Part shown: positions 5,020 through 7,352 of the stretch, piece by piece
Position numbering within the stretch: the stretch's first letter is position 1
Layout: each line of letters begins with the position of its first letter
NCBI GenBank assembly: GCA_035391225.1
Contig: DAOPKN010000090.1
Coordinates: 1 to 7,352 of the forward strand
Length of the DNA: 7,352 nucleotides
Reading direction: 5' to 3'
Source: DAOPKN01 sp035391225
GTDB taxonomy: Bacteria > Thermotogota > Thermotogae > MWEM01
Made by a program: the position numbers and the translations under genes
The notes under the pieces: model-generated
The model's database searches: none
What the model saw: only the letters and a program-made list of their open reading frames with translations
Told to the model about the DNA's origin: nothing

Positions 5020-6966
5020 ATGAAGCGCATGATTTCCTTGTTTTTTGCTTGTGTTTTTTTGCTGGGTTTTTTGGGGGCACGGGATTTCGCCATCCTGGTG
5101 GGTATCGACGATTACGAGGCCTTGGTGGACCTTCGTTACGCGGAAAAGGACGCCCGGGATTTGGCCGAGTTGCTGGAAGAATTGGGGTTTGAAGTGCACC
5201 TGCTAACGGGCAACGATGCCAATGTTCCCGCCATTCGAGCGGAAATCCGTAGGCTCAGTAGGCTTTCTTCCGAATATGACCTTCTGTTCTTCGCCTTCTC
5301 AGGCCACGGCATCGGCGGGGAGAACATGGAACAGCGGGGCATCTACACGCGCTACATGGACCCCAACTACGGTGACTTGCCCTACAGCCAGCAGCAGTTG
5401 CTGCAAGACTTGCAAGGGTTCCGTGGGGATCTCGTGGTAATGCTCGACGCGTGCTTCCAAGGAACGGTTTCCCGGCGTTTGGCGCTTGTTCCCCTGATCG
5501 ACATGCAGGAAGCCATCGACGAGGGACTGCTGGAAATGTTCATCGCGGCAAGTACCTCCGACCAGGAGGCCATGGATGGAGCCAGTTTCCACGGACAAGC
5601 TATCCAGAACGGGATCACAACTTACCTGTTGCTGAAGGGAATCGGGGGCAGGGAAGCAGACCTCAACGACGATGGTCAAATCTTCATGGGGGAATTAGCC
5701 TCGTACATTGAAATGCAAGCCCAGAGCATCGAGAGTTCCATCGGGCAAAAACCCCGGGCTGTGGTGCGAATGGCTCGCCAGGCCTTTCTCCAAAACCTGA
5801 CCCCTCTGGACACCCCACAGCCTTCCGGACCCTCCTCTCCCACCTTCTACATGGCGGATTGGAATTGGAACCCCTTGCAAACCTTTTCGCAGGATCATTC
5901 CGGTATCATGGTGGTTTTCTCCTACGAGAACTGGACCGCCACGCATACGCTCGCCGAAGAATGGTTCATGCCCAGTGGCGAAAGCTTTTCCGGGCCGCAC
6001 GTGCACCCGGTTGGCCCCAAGGAAAACGGAACAATGCGAATAGGCTTTGGCTTCCCCTTTTACGTCCGGCCAGAAGCCCTACAAGTATTCCTGGACAACC
6101 CCGGGGAATGGCGCGTCAACTTGTACTTCGACGATAAATGGGTGGATCAATTGTCGTTCACGTTCGAAGACAAGTTGGCCATTCATCCCGAAAACATGGT
6201 CAAACTGAGCAGGGGTGTTTTCTACATGGGGAACACGCGCGATGATTCGGAGGCGGAATCGGACGAAACACGCCACGTGGTGCAACTGGAATACGACTTT
6301 TGGATCGGAAAGACAGAGGTGACCTTCGACGAATACGGTGCGTTCTGCGACTGGACAGGATTTCCATGCCCCGCTGACCAGGGATGGGGAAGGGGACAAG
6401 CACCGGTCATCAACGTGAGCTGGTGGGATGCCATTGCTTTTTGCAACTGGAAGAGCATGAAAGAGGGGGTGCCCATTGCCTACGACAAGCAAGGGAACCT
6501 GCTGGATGCCGAGGGAAAAGTCACAAGCGACATAACCGTGGTGAAAGGCTACCGCCTACCCACCGAGGCCGAATGGGAATTTGCTGCCCGAGGGGGGCAT
6601 CTGGAAATGGGATACGATGGGGAAAGGCAAGATTTCAAGTACGCCGGAAGCGACACACTCAACGAGGTGGGATGGTACAACTGGAACAGCGGGAACCGTG
6701 CCCACCCGGTTGCCCAAAAAAAGCCCAACGAACTGGGGTTGTACGACATGAGCGGGAACGTATTCGAGTGGTGCAACGATTGGTACGAACCCTTCACCAG
6801 CGAACCGCAATGGAACCCGGTGGGTCCGGAAACCGGACGGATGAAAGTGTTACGAAGCGGCAGCTGGTACTACGACGCCTGGTACTGCCGCGTTTCCGAT
6901 CGAAGCCTCCTTGCCCCGGAAAACAAGGGCCACTACGTGGGATTCCGCCTGGCGATTACCGATTGA
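5020..6966 (+). CDS. Exported caspase-like (C14) protease with C-terminal FGE-sulfatase domain
   Basis: The 648-residue product has a signal peptide (residues 1-20), so it is probably exported. Residues 22-255 form a caspase-like domain: FAILVGIDDY, then LLFFAFSGHG with catalytic His96, and LVVMLDAC with catalytic Cys145, so the dyad is intact. After the Cys it reads FQG where metacaspases usually have HSG. DLNDDGQIFMGE (214-225) matches a canonical EF-hand loop (D1, N3, D5, G6, I8, E12). Residues about 275-385 look like a beta-sandwich (WRVNLYFDDKWVDQLSF). Residues about 390-646 are an FGE-sulfatase domain: GVFYMGNTRDD, GYRLPTEAEWEF, DMSGNVFEWCNDW, RSGSW, GFRLAI. Cys623 keeps the second active-site position of FGE enzymes, but the first is Tyr618. 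Caspase plus FGE fusions are known among prokaryotic caspase homologues. Activation trigger, substrates and any link to cell death are unknown. The cleavage preference cannot be read from sequence alone. Confidence 0.93.
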   Translation: MKRMISLFFACVFLLGFLGARDFAILVGIDDYEALVDLRYAEKDARDLAELLEELGFEVHLLTGNDANVPAIRAEIRRLSRLSSEYDLLFFAFSGHGIGGENMEQRGIYTRYMDPNYGDLPYSQQQLLQDLQGFRGDLVVMLDACFQGTVSRRLALVPLIDMQEAIDEGLLEMFIAASTSDQEAMDGASFHGQAIQNGITTYLLLKGIGGREADLNDDGQIFMGELASYIEMQAQSIESSIGQKPRAVVRMARQAFLQNLTPLDTPQPSGPSSPTFYMADWNWNPLQTFSQDHSGIMVVFSYENWTATHTLAEEWFMPSGESFSGPHVHPVGPKENGTMRIGFGFPFYVRPEALQVFLDNPGEWRVNLYFDDKWVDQLSFTFEDKLAIHPENMVKLSRGVFYMGNTRDDSEAESDETRHVVQLEYDFWIGKTEVTFDEYGAFCDWTGFPCPADQGWGRGQAPVINVSWWDAIAFCNWKSMKEGVPIAYDKQGNLLDAEGKVTSDITVVKGYRLPTEAEWEFAARGGHLEMGYDGERQDFKYAGSDTLNEVGWYNWNSGNRAHPVAQKKPNELGLYDMSGNVFEWCNDWYEPFTSEPQWNPVGPETGRMKVLRSGSWYYDAWYCRVSDRSLLAPENKGHYVGFRLAITD

Positions 6967-7000
6967 GGCCAACCCTCCCACAATCCCGAAAAGCCCTTCT

Positions 7001-7140
7001 GGGACCGCCGCAGCCCACTGCGGCTCCTTTTGGTGCTCCTGGCATGCAGGAACCACTCTTCGTAGACTCTCCGTACCGGGGGAGAGCCTGTTCGATGCTT
7101 TACGTTCCTGAGAAGAGCCGCACTGGGGTGCGGCGGTCCC
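7001..7140. repeat. REP-doublet-like element, downstream copy 1 (140 bp)
   Basis: Arms lie at 7001-7026 and 7115-7140. The left arm folds as GCCGCAG-CCCA-CTGCGGC and the right as GCCGCAC-TGGG-GTGCGGC. The interior has small hairpins: TCCTG-GCATG-CAGGA at 7037-7051, and CTCTCC paired with GGAGAG. It begins 34 bp after the caspase-FGE stop codon. Confidence 0.88.
7007..7030 (+). terminator. Possible terminator of the caspase-FGE gene formed by a repeat arm
   Basis: The left-arm hairpin GCCGCAG-CCCA-CTGCGGC is followed by TCCTTTT and is the first stable hairpin after the stop codon at 6966. The 7-bp GC-rich stem is adequate but the T run is short and interrupted, so this is tentative. Confidence 0.35.
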
Positions 7141-7184
7141 AGGAAAACGCCCGCTATCTCATTGTCTATTCGCACCTGCCCTTT

Positions 7185-7324
7185 GGGACCGCCGCAGCCC
7201 ACTGCGGCTCCTTTTGGTGCTCCTGGCAAGCAGGAAAACCTCTTCGTAGGTTCTCCGAACCAGAGGAGAGCCTGTTCGATGCTTTACGTTCCCGCAGAGA
7301 GCCGCACTGGGGTGCGGCGGTCCC
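7185..7324. repeat. REP-doublet-like element, downstream copy 2 (140 bp)
   Basis: Arms at 7185-7210 and 7299-7324 are identical to those of copy 1. The 88-bp interior differs from copy 1 at 13 positions by hand alignment, with no length change. The TCCTG/CAGGA hairpin is kept. GGTTCTCC/GGAGAGCC forms 8 pairs including one G-U. Confidence 0.88.
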
Positions 7325-7352
7325 AGGAAAACGCCCGCTATCTCATTGTCTA

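Larger units (their letters stand above)
7001..7352. repeat. Tandem repeat, 184-bp period, truncated by the window edge
   Basis: Each unit is a 140-bp inverted-repeat element plus a 44-bp spacer. The second unit starts 184 bp after the first. The spacer after the second copy (7325-7352) is identical over its 28 visible bases to the spacer after the first (7141-7168), so more copies may follow. This array fills nearly all of the 386 bp after the caspase gene, and I see no gene in it. Confidence 0.9.

Noticed and set aside
7001..7352. CRISPR array
   Set aside because: The repeats are long (184 bp), their arms are palindromic pairs and the spacer is repeated rather than unique.
6967..7352. Short open frames within the downstream repeats
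   Set aside because: They translate the palindromic arms, have no ribosome binding sites and match no protein type.

Overview
The window is bacterial DNA with a moderately GC-rich base composition (mid-50s % judged by eye, not computed). It has strong AGGAGG-type ribosome binding sites, compact genes and structured intergenic palindromes. I cannot assign a phylum. The proteins belong to families common in environmental and often uncultivated bacteria, and nothing here is lineage-diagnostic.

Layout. Positions 35-1315 (minus) hold an RtcB-family RNA ligase with all active-site motifs. Positions 1316-1548 are a gap with a cluster of palindromes and a textbook intrinsic terminator that points on the plus strand, away from any recognisable gene. 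Positions 1549-2322 (minus, GTG start) hold a small exported leucine-rich-repeat protein with a C-terminal beta-rich EGGF-type domain. A terminator at about 2398-2441 separates it from the gene upstream. Positions 2464-4485 (minus) hold an exported protein with N-terminal ankyrin-like helices and two FGE-sulfatase (SUMF1-type) domains joined by a Pro/Glu/Ser-rich linker. Positions 4486-5019 are a 534-bp divergent intergenic region with a candidate promoter for each flanking gene and a 200-bp inverted-repeat element. Positions 5020-6966 (plus) hold an exported caspase-like (C14 / metacaspase-type) protease with an intact His/Cys dyad, an EF-hand-like loop, a probable beta-sandwich and a third FGE-sulfatase domain. 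Positions 6967-7352 hold a tandem array of the same inverted-repeat family and run off the window edge.

How the parts may work together. The two FGE-domain proteins are divergently transcribed from a shared intergenic region, both carry signal peptides, and their FGE domains share many idiosyncratic motifs. This suggests an exported pair: a caspase-like effector with a C-terminal FGE module, and an ankyrin plus double-FGE partner. All three FGE domains lack the first of the two copper-binding active-site cysteines of true formylglycine-generating enzymes. They are therefore better read as binding or structural modules, or as divergent enzymes, than as sulfatase activators. The caspase gene is bracketed by three copies of a REP-doublet-like element with 26-nt inverted arms. 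The arms show a compensatory base-pair change that supports hairpin formation. RtcB and the LRR protein look like independent transcription units.
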